Source: CAYXPR01 sp964467255 (GTDB lineage: Bacteria; Pseudomonadota; Alphaproteobacteria; Rickettsiales; RGZB01). From it: a stretch of 64,000 nucleotides of DNA. Where the stretch lies: contig CAYXPR010000002.1 of NCBI GenBank assembly GCA_964467255.1, positions 107,874 through 171,873 of the forward strand, in the 5' to 3' direction. The position numbers and the translations under genes were made by a program. Positions 9,310-18,047 of the stretch are shown here, in pieces. Position 1 is the first letter of the stretch, and each line of letters starts with the position of its first letter. Under the pieces are notes generated by a model. It was not told the origin of the DNA and ran no database searches. It saw only the letters and a program-made list of their open reading frames with translations.

Positions 9310-11045
9310 TGATACACGCACCGTATTATCACAGGCCTTTTTATGTGACAGCGCTGGTGTGGCTGATGGTGGTAGTATTGCCCCTCACCACACAGGCTGC
9401 CGCTCCGTTGCTGCCTGGTAGCGCGCTAGAATCGCTTAATAAACTGGTTGCCGGAGCGCCTGGTATCAGCGCCTTGCAAACCGGAGGCACTGGCAGTGGG
9501 GGTAATTTTTCCGGACAAAATTTCAGCGACCTACCCTGGCAAAACTCACTCATGTTTGATGAGACCCAGCTTGATCAACTTTATAATGCCATGGTCGGCT
9601 TTGCCCCTTCAAAAGATTCAGAAGGTAAACCTATTAGCGCTGGCTCTGCACAGTCGCAGGACCGCGTCACGGTCGATGCCAACGGGCAGGTGTTTGACAC
9701 AGCCGGAAACCTGATTGCTACCATCAACGAAAATAACATACTGATCGATTTAGAAGGCAAAATGATTGGTCGCGTAGAAGACGATAAACGCATCGTTGAC
9801 AACGATGGCAACTACATGGGCCGCGATACGCGCATTATCACCAAGGTATATCCTTCTGTGGCACCAGCCTTTTATCTGAATTCAGTGATGTTCTACATAC
9901 CCAAGAACTGGACACTGTGGCTGAATCATCGCCGTATTCGCGTGGGGACAGAAATGAACGGCCTAACCGTGGTCAATATCCATAAGGATTTTGTCGACAT
10001 GTTGTGGAAACCCGCAGACCTTGACTTCATCGCACCAGACTGGAAGAAGAACGTGCTGCCTTTAGGCGAAGGCATTTCCAAAGACCTTGGTGTGCCCTAT
10101 TCCAAGAACCAATTGGGTTCAATTGAAAAAGAATTAAATGATGCAAAAGCCGCTGCTGCTAAAGCAAAGCAAGATGCAGAAATCGCACAGGCAAACGCAC
10201 TAAAAGCGGCAACAGAGGTGACCAAGCCAGCCCCCACCCCTTCTGCGCCTGCACCACTACAGGCTGCACCCGCCGCTGCCGCACCGGGGCTAACCATTAA
10301 GAGCAAGGTAACCACTCCTGGCAGTGCTAACGAGACCGCAAAGAAGCCATCTACATTACCAAAACCTAAGCAGGCGGATGCCACACCTAAGGCCTCCATT
10401 AAGCTACCCGACCTTGCGCTCGACATTGACCCCAACACAGGTGCTGTAAACTTGAATACCAACCTGCTGTTGAACCAAATTAAGGCACAAGAGGAAGCTG
10501 CCAAAAAAGCCAAAGAGGAAGAAGAAAAGAGGAAGCAAGAAGAGTTGCTCGCTGAAAAACAAAAGCTGGAAGAAGAGAAGTTGCAGAAAAAGCGTGAAGA
10601 GCTTGAGAAAAAACATAAGGCGATGTACGCCAATCAGGAAGTCGATGAAGGCAAGTATAAGTGGGAGTACAAATCCCCCGATGGCCTGATTCTCGTTGAC
10701 CCCATTAATAAAATGGTCAAATTCCGCGTCGGTCTGAACCAAACCTTTGTGTCTCGTAGCTTTGAGGTAAAAGAAGGTTATGTACAAAGTACGGCGCTCA
10801 CTCCGCCGACCGAAGCGGATGGGCAGCCCTTAACTGGCGTGCCGACGGGTAACCTTGAGCAGCAGCTCTTTGATTACAGCAACCTGCCGGCAAACACTGT
10901 AACGCGTGCCCCTCAGGGCACACCTTCTCCAGCGCCTAGCGGTTCACCTGTTGGCCTTGCTCCGGGCGGCGTACCCGCAACGCCTAACGCCCCAGCCGCA
11001 GCGCCACGTACGCCCAAGCCGCTCATACCGGGCGGCGCACCATAA
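9309..11045 (+). CDS. Secreted Pro/Ala-rich coiled-coil protein of the pilus operon
   Basis: A 578-residue protein with an N-terminal signal peptide (hydrophobic VTALVWLMVVVLPLTTQA, cleavage probably after TQA). It contains a globular region (about 60-270), a long Ala/Lys/Glu-rich segment and a strong charged coiled coil (about 395-440, with many EEE/KKK runs). A second small domain (about 445-510) and a Pro-rich tail follow. The gene starts inside the end of the PilO-like gene (overlap at 9309), which implies coupled translation. By position it could fill the PilP/secretin-linking role, but no PilP signature is evident. No secretin (PilQ) or pilin gene lies in the window. Confidence 0.6.
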   Translation: MIHAPYYHRPFYVTALVWLMVVVLPLTTQAAAPLLPGSALESLNKLVAGAPGISALQTGGTGSGGNFSGQNFSDLPWQNSLMFDETQLDQLYNAMVGFAPSKDSEGKPISAGSAQSQDRVTVDANGQVFDTAGNLIATINENNILIDLEGKMIGRVEDDKRIVDNDGNYMGRDTRIITKVYPSVAPAFYLNSVMFYIPKNWTLWLNHRRIRVGTEMNGLTVVNIHKDFVDMLWKPADLDFIAPDWKKNVLPLGEGISKDLGVPYSKNQLGSIEKELNDAKAAAAKAKQDAEIAQANALKAATEVTKPAPTPSAPAPLQAAPAAAAPGLTIKSKVTTPGSANETAKKPSTLPKPKQADATPKASIKLPDLALDIDPNTGAVNLNTNLLLNQIKAQEEAAKKAKEEEEKRKQEELLAEKQKLEEEKLQKKREELEKKHKAMYANQEVDEGKYKWEYKSPDGLILVDPINKMVKFRVGLNQTFVSRSFEVKEGYVQSTALTPPTEADGQPLTGVPTGNLEQQLFDYSNLPANTVTRAPQGTPSPAPSGSPVGLAPGGVPATPNAPAAAPRTPKPLIPGGAP

Positions 11046-11079
11046 ACCGTTACACTAAACACAGTAGGGATGATTCATT

Positions 11080-11832
11080 ATGGCAGCACGTTTGAAAATT
11101 AAAAATAACCCACTGCTTCCGCTGACTGTAGAAAACATCAGTAAGTCTTTTGACACAAAAAAAGTGCTGGATGGTGTTTCGCTCACGATTGAGGCCGGCA
11201 GCGTGTTCGGTCTTATCGGCCTCAATGGCGCGGGAAAAACCACTCTAATCAAAATCATTCTCGGCCTGCTTGAGAAAGATTCCGGCAATGCCACTATTTT
11301 TGGCACTGCACCAGGCAGCAATGCCGCTAAAGCGCATTTTTCATACTTGCCAGAAAAATTCCTGCCTTCGATTTATTTAAAAGGCTATGAGTTTTTAAAC
11401 CTTACTCTTGCCTATTACCACAAAAAAGCCAGCCGTGAAAAAGCGCAAAAAATGGCCGATGCTCTGGGGCTAGACCGTGCAGCACTGGATAAGAAAATTA
11501 CCAGTTATTCAAAAGGCATGGCACAAAAACTAGGCCTCATGGCTGCACTCATGATTGAGGCGCCACTACTGATATTGGACGAACCCATGAGTGGCCTCGA
11601 TCCGCTGGCGCGCATTAAACTGAAAGATGCGCTAACGGATTATACCAAGCAGGGGCGCACGGTATTTTTTAGCTCGCATATTCTTTCTGACATTGATGAA
11701 ATCTGCAGCCATATTGCAATTATTCATAACCAGAAAATTGCATTTGATGGTTCGCCTGACTCTTTCAAAAAGAAGTTCGCCCGCAAAGGCCAAACGCTAG
11801 AGCGCGCGTTCCTGAAAGCGATTGAAGGCTAG
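11080..11832 (+). CDS. ABC transporter ATP-binding protein
   Basis: A 250-residue ABC ATPase. Walker A GLNGAGKTT lies near residue 47, the signature is the variant YSKGMAQKL near 146, and Walker B with the D-loop (LLILDEPMSGLDP) lies near 166, followed by the switch His in SSHIL. It resembles the CcmA/NatA type that works with a separate membrane permease, but no permease gene is adjacent. The first 12 residues are basic. It follows the pilus operon by 34 bases, so it may be co-transcribed. Its end overlaps the end of pilU on the opposite strand by four bases. The substrate is unknown. Confidence 0.85.
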   Translation: MAARLKIKNNPLLPLTVENISKSFDTKKVLDGVSLTIEAGSVFGLIGLNGAGKTTLIKIILGLLEKDSGNATIFGTAPGSNAAKAHFSYLPEKFLPSIYLKGYEFLNLTLAYYHKKASREKAQKMADALGLDRAALDKKITSYSKGMAQKLGLMAALMIEAPLLILDEPMSGLDPLARIKLKDALTDYTKQGRTVFFSSHILSDIDEICSHIAIIHNQKIAFDGSPDSFKKKFARKGQTLERAFLKAIEG

Positions 11833-12992
11833 AAATCCTGCTTATTGCCAGTGCCGGATGTGTTGTGAACATCAAAACCCACGTTATCGAGGCTAGTGCT
11901 CATGGTGCCGGAAAGTTTGGTTTTCTGCGTGGTTACTTCCTGATTAATTTTGAGCTTCAGGTTGTTCACGTTATCCGCCTCACGCAGCGCCACTTCTGGC
12001 GTGATTTGTTTTTTGCGCAGCAATTCTAGCAGGCATTGGTCAAAGGTTTGCATACCGTGATCGTGTGCTTTATCCATCGCGTCTTTAATTTCCTTGAACT
12101 TGCCCTCAATAATCAATTGTTTCACCAAACCTTCGTTCAGCAATATCTCGGTCGCGAGCGCACGGCCCCCGCGCACATCTTCCACCAAGCGCTGGGAGAA
12201 CAACCCGCGCAGGTTCTGCGCCAGCGTCACCTGCATTTGGCGGTGCATTTCCTCGGGGAAGAAGTTGATGATGCGTTCCACCGCCTGACTGGAGTTTGTT
12301 GCATGCAACGTTGCCATACACAGGTGACCCGTTTCACAGAATAACAGAGCATTTTCCATCGTTTCGCGGTCACGAATTTCACCAATCACAATCACATCAG
12401 GGCTTTGGCGCATCGCGTTTTTCAGTGCGATGCTATAGGAGAAAGTATCAATTCCCACCTCACGCTGGGTGAAGATGCAATTCTTATGATGAAACACATA
12501 TTCAATCGGATCTTCCACGGTGATGATGTGACCACCACCTTTTTGATTACGGTATTCCAGCATCGCTGCCATAGAGGTTGACTTACCGGAACCCACCGAA
12601 CCCACAAGCAGCACGAGCCCACGCTTTTCCATCGCCACCTGCGTAAAAATAGGCGGCAGCTTAAGTTCGGCATGGTCAGGGATTTTGGCTTTAATGCGGC
12701 GAATCACCAACCCGCTATGGTGTTGCTGGCGGAAGAAGTTTACACGAAACCGCTCGCCATCGTCTGTTTTGAGCGCGATATTGAGCTCGTAATTTGATTC
12801 AAACTCATAGCGCTGATCTTCAGAAAGCAGATCCGCCAGTATTTTGGTGATATCTTCTTCGCTGAAGTCCGGAATATCGAATTCCACAATGCGGCCATCC
12901 ACACGCAGACTTGGCGGGCAACCGACGGTAAGGAATAAATCGGAAGCTTCGCGCTTCACCATTTCTTGCAAATACGGTTCTATCGTCTGCAT
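11829..12992 (-). CDS. pilU: PilU-type retraction ATPase
   Basis: A PilT-dependent retraction ATPase of type IV pili. The 387-residue protein has an N-terminal PAS-like domain and a RecA-like core. The P-loop is GSVGSGKST near residue 132, the serine-for-threonine variant typical of PilU; a conserved Asp box (DPIEYVFHHK), Walker B (DVIVIGEIRD) and a His box (GHLCMATLHA) follow. The long C-terminal tail beyond the ATPase is also a PilU trait. It lies three bases downstream of pilT on the same strand, so the two retraction motors form one operon. Confidence 0.9.
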   Translation of the reverse strand: MQTIEPYLQEMVKREASDLFLTVGCPPSLRVDGRIVEFDIPDFSEEDITKILADLLSEDQRYEFESNYELNIALKTDDGERFRVNFFRQQHHSGLVIRRIKAKIPDHAELKLPPIFTQVAMEKRGLVLLVGSVGSGKSTSMAAMLEYRNQKGGGHIITVEDPIEYVFHHKNCIFTQREVGIDTFSYSIALKNAMRQSPDVIVIGEIRDRETMENALLFCETGHLCMATLHATNSSQAVERIINFFPEEMHRQMQVTLAQNLRGLFSQRLVEDVRGGRALATEILLNEGLVKQLIIEGKFKEIKDAMDKAHDHGMQTFDQCLLELLRKKQITPEVALREADNVNNLKLKINQEVTTQKTKLSGTMSTSLDNVGFDVHNTSGTGNKQDF

Positions 12993-12995
12993 GGA

Positions 12996-14132
12996 CTAAA
13001 AATCTCCACTCGGTTTTTGTGGTGAGCTTCCTGTTTGTGGAATCGGCGTTTGCGGGCCTTGCTGCGCACCTTCTGCACCCGGCACTGGCGCGCCTTGTAG
13101 TTCGTCTTGCAGGTTCAGTGCGCCTTTTGCTGCCTCGGCGGTAATCACGCCTTTTTCCAGCAGTGCGTAGACACTGTCTTTCATGGTGCGCATACCAAGC
13201 TTGGTGCCAATCTGTAACAAGGAATAAATCTGCGGCACGCGGCCTTCGCGAATCAGGTTGCGCACAGCAGGCGTGCCAAGCAATATCTCAAGACCCGCCA
13301 CACGCCCGTTGCCATCGGCTGTGCGCAGCAGGCGCTGCGCCACCACAGCCTCAAGAGAGCCGCTGAGCATGGAACGAATGAGCGCTTTATCCTGCCCGGG
13401 AAACACGTCGATAATACGGTCGATGGTTTTTGCTGCCGAGCTGGTGTGGAGCGTGCCGAGTACAAGGTGACCCGTTTCGGCCGCCGTTAGCGCCAGCTGA
13501 ATGGTTTCAAGGTCACGCAACTCGCCCACCAGAATTACGTCAGGGTCTTCACGCAGCGCGCTTTTCAGTGCGCGGGCAAATGAAATGGTGCTGGAACCCA
13601 ATTCGCGCTGATTGATAAGGCTGCGTTTGGATTGGTGAATAAATTCCACAGGGTCTTCAATGGTGAGGATGTGCTTTGCCGTGTGCTCGTTGATGTAGTC
13701 CAGCATGGCCGCCAAGGTGGTGGACTTACCACTACCCGTTGGCCCCGTGGCCAGCACCAGCCCTTTGGTGAGCATCGATACTTTTTTCAAAATCTCTGGC
13801 ATGCCGAGTTCATCGAGCGTCGAGATTTTTGTCGGGATACTACGGAACACCGCGGCAGGGCCGGAAATCGTGTTAAATGCATTGACGCGGAAGCGCAAAT
13901 CATCGCCAAACTGGATGGCAAAGTCGATTTCCATATCGCGCTCGTAATCGGCGCGCTGGCCTTCTGTCATCACTGCGAACAGCAGATTCTTTACATCTTC
14001 CGGCGTCAGTTTTTCGGTTTTGAGCGGCATCATGTCGCCATGGATACGCATGACTGGCGGGTGCATGGATGAGATATGCAAATCCGATGCATTGTTCTTT
14101 TTGGTGTGAATTAGCAGTTCAGAGATTTCCAT
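12996..14132 (-). CDS. pilT: PilT twitching-motility retraction ATPase
   Basis: Hexameric ATPase that depolymerises type IV pili. The N-terminus (SELLIHTKKNNASDLHISS) is characteristic of PilT. Walker A GPTGSGKST lies near residue 131, the Asp box is IEDPVEFIHQ, Walker B is DVILVGELRD, and the retraction-linked AIRNLIRE-type motif appears as AVRNLIREGR. The C-terminus after about 345 is a Pro/Gln-rich extension not usual in PilT. The gene lies between the TPR gene upstream and pilU downstream with gaps of 12 and 3 bases. Confidence 0.93.
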   Translation of the reverse strand: MEISELLIHTKKNNASDLHISSMHPPVMRIHGDMMPLKTEKLTPEDVKNLLFAVMTEGQRADYERDMEIDFAIQFGDDLRFRVNAFNTISGPAAVFRSIPTKISTLDELGMPEILKKVSMLTKGLVLATGPTGSGKSTTLAAMLDYINEHTAKHILTIEDPVEFIHQSKRSLINQRELGSSTISFARALKSALREDPDVILVGELRDLETIQLALTAAETGHLVLGTLHTSSAAKTIDRIIDVFPGQDKALIRSMLSGSLEAVVAQRLLRTADGNGRVAGLEILLGTPAVRNLIREGRVPQIYSLLQIGTKLGMRTMKDSVYALLEKGVITAEAAKGALNLQDELQGAPVPGAEGAQQGPQTPIPQTGSSPQKPSGDF

Positions 14133-14144
14133 CGCCTGCGCCTA

Positions 14145-15770
14145 TCACTGATATTTATCTTTGGTTATAATAAACGCCATACGCTCCATAATGCGCTCAC
14201 GCGATTCAGGCAAATCTTTACCCTGTTCCTCTTCTGCCAGCAACTGCTGATATAGGCGCACGGCCTGCGATTTGTAACCCGCATGGTCGAGGATGACGGC
14301 AAGGTTATAGCGATATCCTAAATTATCCGGCGCCAGAATCACTGCGCGGCTGAGGTATTTCACCGCATCTTGCATGCGGCCCAGCTGCACATACACCATG
14401 CCAATCTGTGCCGCAATAGGGCTGAATTCAGGGTTAATCTGCTCAAGCTCACGCAGCTCTTTCAGCGCATTTTCTGGCGCTTCTTCGCCCGCAAGCACAA
14501 GGAAGTTATTCATGGCAGGCCAGTAGTCAGGATAAATTTTTAGCAAATCAATGTACGTGGCGCGCGCATCGGAAAGCTGGCCGCTGCGATGGTAACTGGT
14601 GGCAAGGCCAAACAAGCCTTGTTTGTTCTGCGGGTCGGCTTCCACCACTTGCTTATAAAGCGCAACAGCACCCTCTATTTGGCCCGACATTAAGGCGTCA
14701 TACGCCATTTCTAGTTTTGTCGGCACATGGTCTTTACGGTTGGTGACGTTGATGTTCAGGCCAACATCGGCGCCGATGGTCTCATCTACTTTTTCATCCG
14801 GCGCAGGGAATGGATCCGCTGTTGCACCATGCGTAATGGCCACAGGATTTATAACCTGCAATGACTTCGCCGGATCTTTCAACGTATCCGCCGGAATTTT
14901 ATCGAGCATTTCTTTCGTATCTACCGGCAGCTGTTTTTCACCCAACGAAAAAAGCAGCACGCTGATGTCTTTCACGAATTTTTCATATTCAGGGTCTACG
15001 TCTGCCGGTTTATTTTGTGACGTGCGCACACCTTTTAGCCAGTTTTCATAGCCTTTATCGAGTGGGTCAAAAGTGGGGTCGTTATCCAGCGGGCGATAGC
15101 GCACACTACGGGAATTCGGCTTGCGGCGCATCTGATCTTCGAGGGCCTTCCGGCGCTTGTTATCCGTTTCCGGTGTTTCATAGGTTACCTCGGTGCCACT
15201 TTCTGTTTGTAGCGGACTTGTAGGGCCTGTAATGCCTTTGCCTGATGAAGGAACGTCCACACCGCCCGCATGACCTGATTGACGCGGCGCGGCGCCCGGC
15301 TCGACTGGCGGCACCAATAATTTTTCATTAATCTGTGGTATGGGCGGAATATAGGGCGCTGCACCGGGAGGAGGTGTCATGACGGGAGAGGCATTGCCAA
15401 CAGGTGCTATGGGTGGAGTTGAAGTTACGGATGGAACGGAATTCGGGAACGGAATCGCGGATGGGGCAGCACCGGGCGGAGATGCCGCAAACGGTGATGA
15501 GGGTGGGGGTGATGAGGGTGGTGGTGATGCAAACGGCGATGCCGGAACTGCACCCGCCGGCGCTACCGCAAGCGGTGCAGCAGGAGCTGCATTCGGCATA
15601 CCAGGAGCGGTAAGAAAGTCCGGTGGCGGCGGAAGATTCACCGCAGGAGGCTGTTGAGCAAAAACAGAGGGCGAAGCGGCTACAAAAAAACCCACAAGCG
15701 GAACACCCGCCACCGCCTGCAAGAAGCGTTTTGTTTTTTTCCAGCTGCCGCGGCGCGTGTGAATTCCCAT
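14145..15770 (-). CDS. Exported proline-rich TPR protein upstream of pilT
   Basis: A 541-residue protein with a twin-basic N-terminus, a hydrophobic signal segment (about 20-38) and a likely cleavage after FAQ. A long low-complexity Pro/Ala/Ser region (about 40-190) follows, and the C-terminal 190 residues contain about four to five tetratricopeptide repeats (for example ALYKQVVEADPQNKQGLFGL and AVILAPDNLGYRYNLAVIL). TPR lipoproteins such as PilF help secretin assembly in other type IV pilus systems, so a periplasmic scaffold role is reasonable but inferred. No lipobox Cys is seen. It is the first gene of a TPR-pilT-pilU operon. Confidence 0.75.
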   Translation of the reverse strand: MGIHTRRGSWKKTKRFLQAVAGVPLVGFFVAASPSVFAQQPPAVNLPPPPDFLTAPGMPNAAPAAPLAVAPAGAVPASPFASPPPSSPPPSSPFAASPPGAAPSAIPFPNSVPSVTSTPPIAPVGNASPVMTPPPGAAPYIPPIPQINEKLLVPPVEPGAAPRQSGHAGGVDVPSSGKGITGPTSPLQTESGTEVTYETPETDNKRRKALEDQMRRKPNSRSVRYRPLDNDPTFDPLDKGYENWLKGVRTSQNKPADVDPEYEKFVKDISVLLFSLGEKQLPVDTKEMLDKIPADTLKDPAKSLQVINPVAITHGATADPFPAPDEKVDETIGADVGLNINVTNRKDHVPTKLEMAYDALMSGQIEGAVALYKQVVEADPQNKQGLFGLATSYHRSGQLSDARATYIDLLKIYPDYWPAMNNFLVLAGEEAPENALKELRELEQINPEFSPIAAQIGMVYVQLGRMQDAVKYLSRAVILAPDNLGYRYNLAVILDHAGYKSQAVRLYQQLLAEEEQGKDLPESRERIMERMAFIITKDKYQ

Positions 15771-15935
15771 CAGCCTGTTTTGCTATTGTTTTTCATCGTC
15801 ATAGCGAATTTCCTTGCGGAATATGCCGCCATGCTATGTAAATAATACGTTTTTTTTAGGCTTTTTCCACTAAATTAACTATATGTCTGGTGTTAAAATG
15901 CCTGTACCTACAATAACTTGTGTTGTTTGCGTAAC

Positions 15936-17021
15936 ATGAACTACTACCCCCTCATCCGGCCCTTGCTTTTCTGCCTGAAGGCCGAAGATGCTCACCACGC
16001 TGCCATCCTTGCGCTGCGCCTCAATCTTTTACCAAAACAAAAATACATCGATGACCCCGCTTTGCACATGACTGTGGGCGGCCTCGCTTTCAAAAATCCG
16101 GTGGGTATGGCCGCTGGTTTTGACAAGAACGCCGATGCCATTAAGGGCCTTTTTTCGCAAGGCTTTGGCTTTGTGGAGACCGGCACGGTGACGCCAAAAC
16201 CACAAGGGGGTAACGCCAAACCTCGCCTCTTCAGGCTTTCTGAAGACAGCGCCATCATCAACCGCATGGGCTTTAACAACAAGGGATTGCCGCATTACAA
16301 AACGCAGCTGGAAAAATGGCAGCAGAACAAGCCGAAACAATTTGCGGGAGTGCTCGGCGCAAATATCGGTCGCAATAAAGAAAGCCCGAATGACGCGAGC
16401 GATTACACCACCATGCTAGAGGGTGTGTATGGCCTGAGTGATTATATCACGGTGAATATTTCATCGCCCAACACGCCTGGCCTGCGCGATATGCAGAAGT
16501 TTGATATCCTGAACGGCTTTTTGAAAAGTGTGATGGAAAAGCGCAAGCAACTTGCGAAAGCTCACGGGAAAACCATTCCTGTCTTCGTAAAAATTGCGCC
16601 GGACATTGATGCCACCGAGCAGGAATCCATTGCGCAAGCCGTGGTCGCCAATGCGCTCGATGGCCTTATCATCGGCAATACGTCGGTGGGCCTTCGCAAC
16701 ACGCTGAAAAACACATCGTTGGCCAATGAACAAGGCGGTTTAAGCGGCGCACCCATTTTCGCGTTTTCAACATCGGTGCTAAAAAACATGCACCAGCTCA
16801 CCAAAGGCCGCGTACCGCTGATTGGTGCAGGCGGCATTGGCAGCGCCGAGGAGGCCTATGCCAAAATCCGTGCTGGCGCAAGCCTTGTGCAGGTTTATAG
16901 CATGTTGATATATAAGGGATTTTCACTTATCCCCACCATTAATACTGGCCTGCTGGCATTGCTGAAAAAAGACGGGCTTTCGCGCCTTGCCGATGCGGTG
17001 GGGGTAGACGCAGGTAAGTAA
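15936..17021 (+). CDS. pyrD: Dihydroorotate dehydrogenase (quinone), class 2
   Basis: FMN enzyme that oxidises dihydroorotate to orotate, passing electrons to the quinone pool; the fourth step of pyrimidine synthesis. The N-terminal amphipathic extension (LIRPLLFCLKAEDAHHAAI) is the membrane/quinone-binding module of class 2 enzymes. The catalytic Ser lies in VNISSPNTPGLR, and the FMN phosphate-binding loop is GAGGIGS followed by GASLVQVYS. At 361 residues it has class 2 length. The frame is open from 15,918, but the ATG at 15,936 gives the normal MNYYPLIRPLLF start. Confidence 0.96.
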   Translation: MNYYPLIRPLLFCLKAEDAHHAAILALRLNLLPKQKYIDDPALHMTVGGLAFKNPVGMAAGFDKNADAIKGLFSQGFGFVETGTVTPKPQGGNAKPRLFRLSEDSAIINRMGFNNKGLPHYKTQLEKWQQNKPKQFAGVLGANIGRNKESPNDASDYTTMLEGVYGLSDYITVNISSPNTPGLRDMQKFDILNGFLKSVMEKRKQLAKAHGKTIPVFVKIAPDIDATEQESIAQAVVANALDGLIIGNTSVGLRNTLKNTSLANEQGGLSGAPIFAFSTSVLKNMHQLTKGRVPLIGAGGIGSAEEAYAKIRAGASLVQVYSMLIYKGFSLIPTINTGLLALLKKDGLSRLADAVGVDAGK

Positions 17022-17118
17022 CTGCGCCGCCAATGGCTTTTTTTGCTTGCCAAGGCAGCGGTGGTGGGGTAAAAGAGCGCCTCCTTTGTAAGGAATTTTA
17101 GGAATTATAGGTAGTACC

Positions 17119-17418
17119 ATGGCAAAGCGTTGCGATATCACGAAAAAAGGTGTGCTGGTAGGCAATAAAGTCTCCCACTCCAATCACAAAACGAAAAAGC
17201 GTTTTGAACCGAACATCAAAAGCATTTCCTTGCTGAGCGATGCACTCGGTCGTTTCGTACGCCTGAACATTGCCACGAACACCATCCGCTCGATTGATAA
17301 AAACGGCGGTCTGGATAACTTCCTGCTGAAAACGTCCAACACGAAGCTGGGCGATGAAGCACTGAAGGTGAAAAAGAAAATCAAAAAGGCCCTCGCGAAA
17401 GCTGAAAAAGCCGCGTAA
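17119..17418 (+). CDS. rpmB: 50S ribosomal protein L28
   Basis: A 99-residue basic ribosomal protein of the large subunit. It begins MAKRCDITKKGVLVGNKVSHS, the standard L28 opening, and has the longer alphaproteobacterial C-terminus rich in Lys and Ala. A purine-rich stretch precedes the ATG. It is a single-gene unit ending in a strong terminator 20 bases after its stop. Confidence 0.97.
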   Translation: MAKRCDITKKGVLVGNKVSHSNHKTKKRFEPNIKSISLLSDALGRFVRLNIATNTIRSIDKNGGLDNFLLKTSNTKLGDEALKVKKKIKKALAKAEKAA

Positions 17419-17437
17419 GGTTCTTAAGAATGAACAA

Positions 17438-17468
17438 TAAAAAAGCCCGCTTTTTAGCGGGTTTTTTT
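17438..17468. terminator. Bidirectional rho-independent terminator
   Basis: A seven-pair stem (GCCCGCT with AGCGGGT) closes a short T loop. It is flanked by an A-run on the left and seven T on the right, so it can act in both directions. It lies between rpmB (+) and the 119-residue gene (-), whose stop sits at its right edge. Confidence 0.9.
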
Positions 17469-17826
17469 ATGCTGAATTCTTGAGTTCGCGTAAAAAATGC
17501 TTGGCCTCTGCATAAATATGTCCTGTTAAAGTAGAGTATTCCTCTTTCCCCAGCTCCTTTAGCGTTTCTTCTTGCGCTAAAATAAGGAAATGAAGTTCCC
17601 TTGGGGAAAGCCGAAGCTTGGTATTTCCCACCTCTGCGTGGTCATATTTTTCTTTTATTTTCTGAAAAAAATTCTCAGCTTCTTGTAAGCTCCATCCTGT
17701 ATGAGAAAATTCCCATCCAAATCCCAATAACGGCTGCAGCAACGCATTGTAAGCTATGCCCAACTCTGTTGGAGCTAGATAAATCTCTATATGGTTAGGA
17801 AGTTTTATCTCAGCCATCCATTTCAT
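17467..17826 (-). CDS. Small acidic hypothetical protein, possible immunity protein
   Basis: A 119-residue protein of unknown family. Its N-terminus (MKWMAEIKLPNHIEI) is similar to that of the 72-residue protein encoded just upstream (MHWEAETKIPKHIRC), which suggests related folds or a duplication. It is the last gene of a tight three-gene unit whose first gene looks like a polymorphic-toxin-type protein. The start abuts the previous stop with no gap. Small proteins downstream of such toxins are often immunity proteins; that role is inferred from context only. Its AT content is higher than that of the surrounding core genes, consistent with recent acquisition. Confidence 0.55.
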   Translation of the reverse strand: MKWMAEIKLPNHIEIYLAPTELGIAYNALLQPLLGFGWEFSHTGWSLQEAENFFQKIKEKYDHAEVGNTKLRLSPRELHFLILAQEETLKELGKEEYSTLTGHIYAEAKHFLRELKNSA

Positions 17827-18045
17827 TTATTTTACCTTAGTCCATGCACTTAGAGGCACACTAAAATGCTTTAGCGCATATCTTTGCGCGCCCTCTATAT
17901 CCATATAAAGATAATCCCACGTGCAGCGGGTATTGTTTCCCTCGTATATATACAAATAGTACAAGCCGGAATTTTCTTTTGTTCCCTTATCTTTTATAAC
18001 ACAGCGAATATGTTTAGGAATTTTGGTTTCTGCTTCCCAGTGCAT
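17827..18045 (-). CDS. Small hypothetical protein, possible immunity protein
   Basis: A 72-residue protein with several aromatic residues (YYLYIYEG, WDYLYMD) and no recognised domain. Its ribosome binding site (AAGGAT) overlaps the last codons of the toxin-like gene upstream, and only two bases separate the two genes, so they are surely co-translated. The N-terminal similarity to the next protein is the only family clue. A role as immunity protein is an inference from the cassette layout. Confidence 0.6.
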   Translation of the reverse strand: MHWEAETKIPKHIRCVIKDKGTKENSGLYYLYIYEGNNTRCTWDYLYMDIEGAQRYALKHFSVPLSAWTKVK

Positions 18046-18047
18046 CT

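Noticed and set aside
12036..14072. Open frames on the plus strand opposite pilU and pilT
   Set aside because: They mirror well-supported ATPase genes and have no ribosome binding sites or family matches.
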